DNA from: CALMEH01 sp031409875
Lineage (GTDB): Bacteria > Acidobacteriota > Blastocatellia > Pyrinomonadales > Pyrinomonadaceae
Assembly (NCBI GenBank): GCA_031409875.1
Contig: JANNYB010000133.1
Coordinates: 5,742 to 69,741 of the forward strand
Direction of reading: 5' to 3'
Length of the DNA stretch: 64,000 nucleotides
Both the position numbers and the translations under genes were made by a program. The notes under the pieces are model-generated. The model saw only the letters and a program-made list of their open reading frames with translations, was not told where the DNA came from and did not search any database. Shown in pieces: positions 63,751 to 64,000 of this stretch; the first letter of the stretch is position 1, and each line of letters begins with the position of its first letter.

Positions 63751-64000
63751 AGCAAACTAAGCAGATAGAAAAATGTTTTCAGGTCTTTTGAAACTGGCTA
63801 AACCGTTGATTTCCAACAACTCTCCAACTTTCTGCCAACTGCTTATACCGTTTCTCTTTACAATACTTTGGACAGTTTTTTGATATTTGAAAGCCAATAA
63901 AGACGGGCTTTTTAAATTTGAACAAGTGAATTAAATCAAACTTAGCTCAAAACCTGACTTTGATTTAATTCATAACTTCAATGTTTTTCAATAATTTACA

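Overview
The window looks like chromosomal DNA of a low-GC member of the Acidobacteriota, most likely class Blastocatellia (order Pyrinomonadales-like). This is inferred from family content: ECF-sigma plus anti-sigma pairs, secreted TPR-CHAT proteins, FG-GAP/VCBS proteins with the DxDGDGKxDxAVFRPS signature, tandem secreted amidohydrolases, and a pro-thr-rich TolB-like propeller. No rRNA, tRNA or CRISPR array was recognised.

Layout. 0-5 kb: sigma/anti-sigma pair, a frameshifted chitosanase/L,D-transpeptidase fusion and a broken propeller gene. 5-13 kb (minus strand): secreted TPR-CHAT protein, a vapBC-like pair and mutS2, which carries a palindromic element inside its reading frame. 13-24 kb: truncated Reg_prop gene, DCC protein, three-gene amidohydrolase operon, MFS/spermidine-synthase fusion, ilvE and a secreted propeller protein. 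24.7-33.6 kb: a conflict-type operon of caspase-metallophosphoesterase, CHAT-SIR2-like and nSTAND1-type ATPase, whose first gene is split by an integron gene cassette. 34-41 kb: triple-FHA ABC transporter, TlpA-like lipoprotein, NFACT protein and zinc-ribbon/RDD protein. 42.3-45.6 kb: an AT-rich operon of histidine kinase, receiver protein, caspase/CHAT-like cysteine peptidase and small membrane protein. 45.8-47.7 kb: toxin-antitoxin genes, one vapC destroyed by a MITE with an 8-bp target duplication. 47.7-63.5 kb: mostly housekeeping (DUF2203, NYN, RlmB, SDR, NDH-2, ThiF-like, AroDE, TspO) plus three tandem zinc-ribbon paralogues and small gene pairs.

The most striking find is the cassette at 24797-25763. 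It is bounded by G^TT sites, carries one gene and ends in an attC-like site with GCCTAAC and GTTAGGC arms. Deleting it in silico rejoins the caspase gene exactly in frame (G+TT gives the Val codon before Arg-Leu-Pro-Asp-Gly), so it reads as a recent insertion of an integron cassette at a non-integron site, with no integrase nearby. The disrupted operon combines three classes of cell-suicide effector or sensor. The second candidate system (42.3-45.6 kb) would couple two-component signalling to a caspase-fold protease.

The genome is also rich in small palindromic elements (at least 12 here, some nested, some supplying stop codons to flanking genes) and in heptanucleotide tandem tracts of many different sequences, in and between genes. 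Several genes carry single-base frameshifts, which may be real decay or draft-sequence error.
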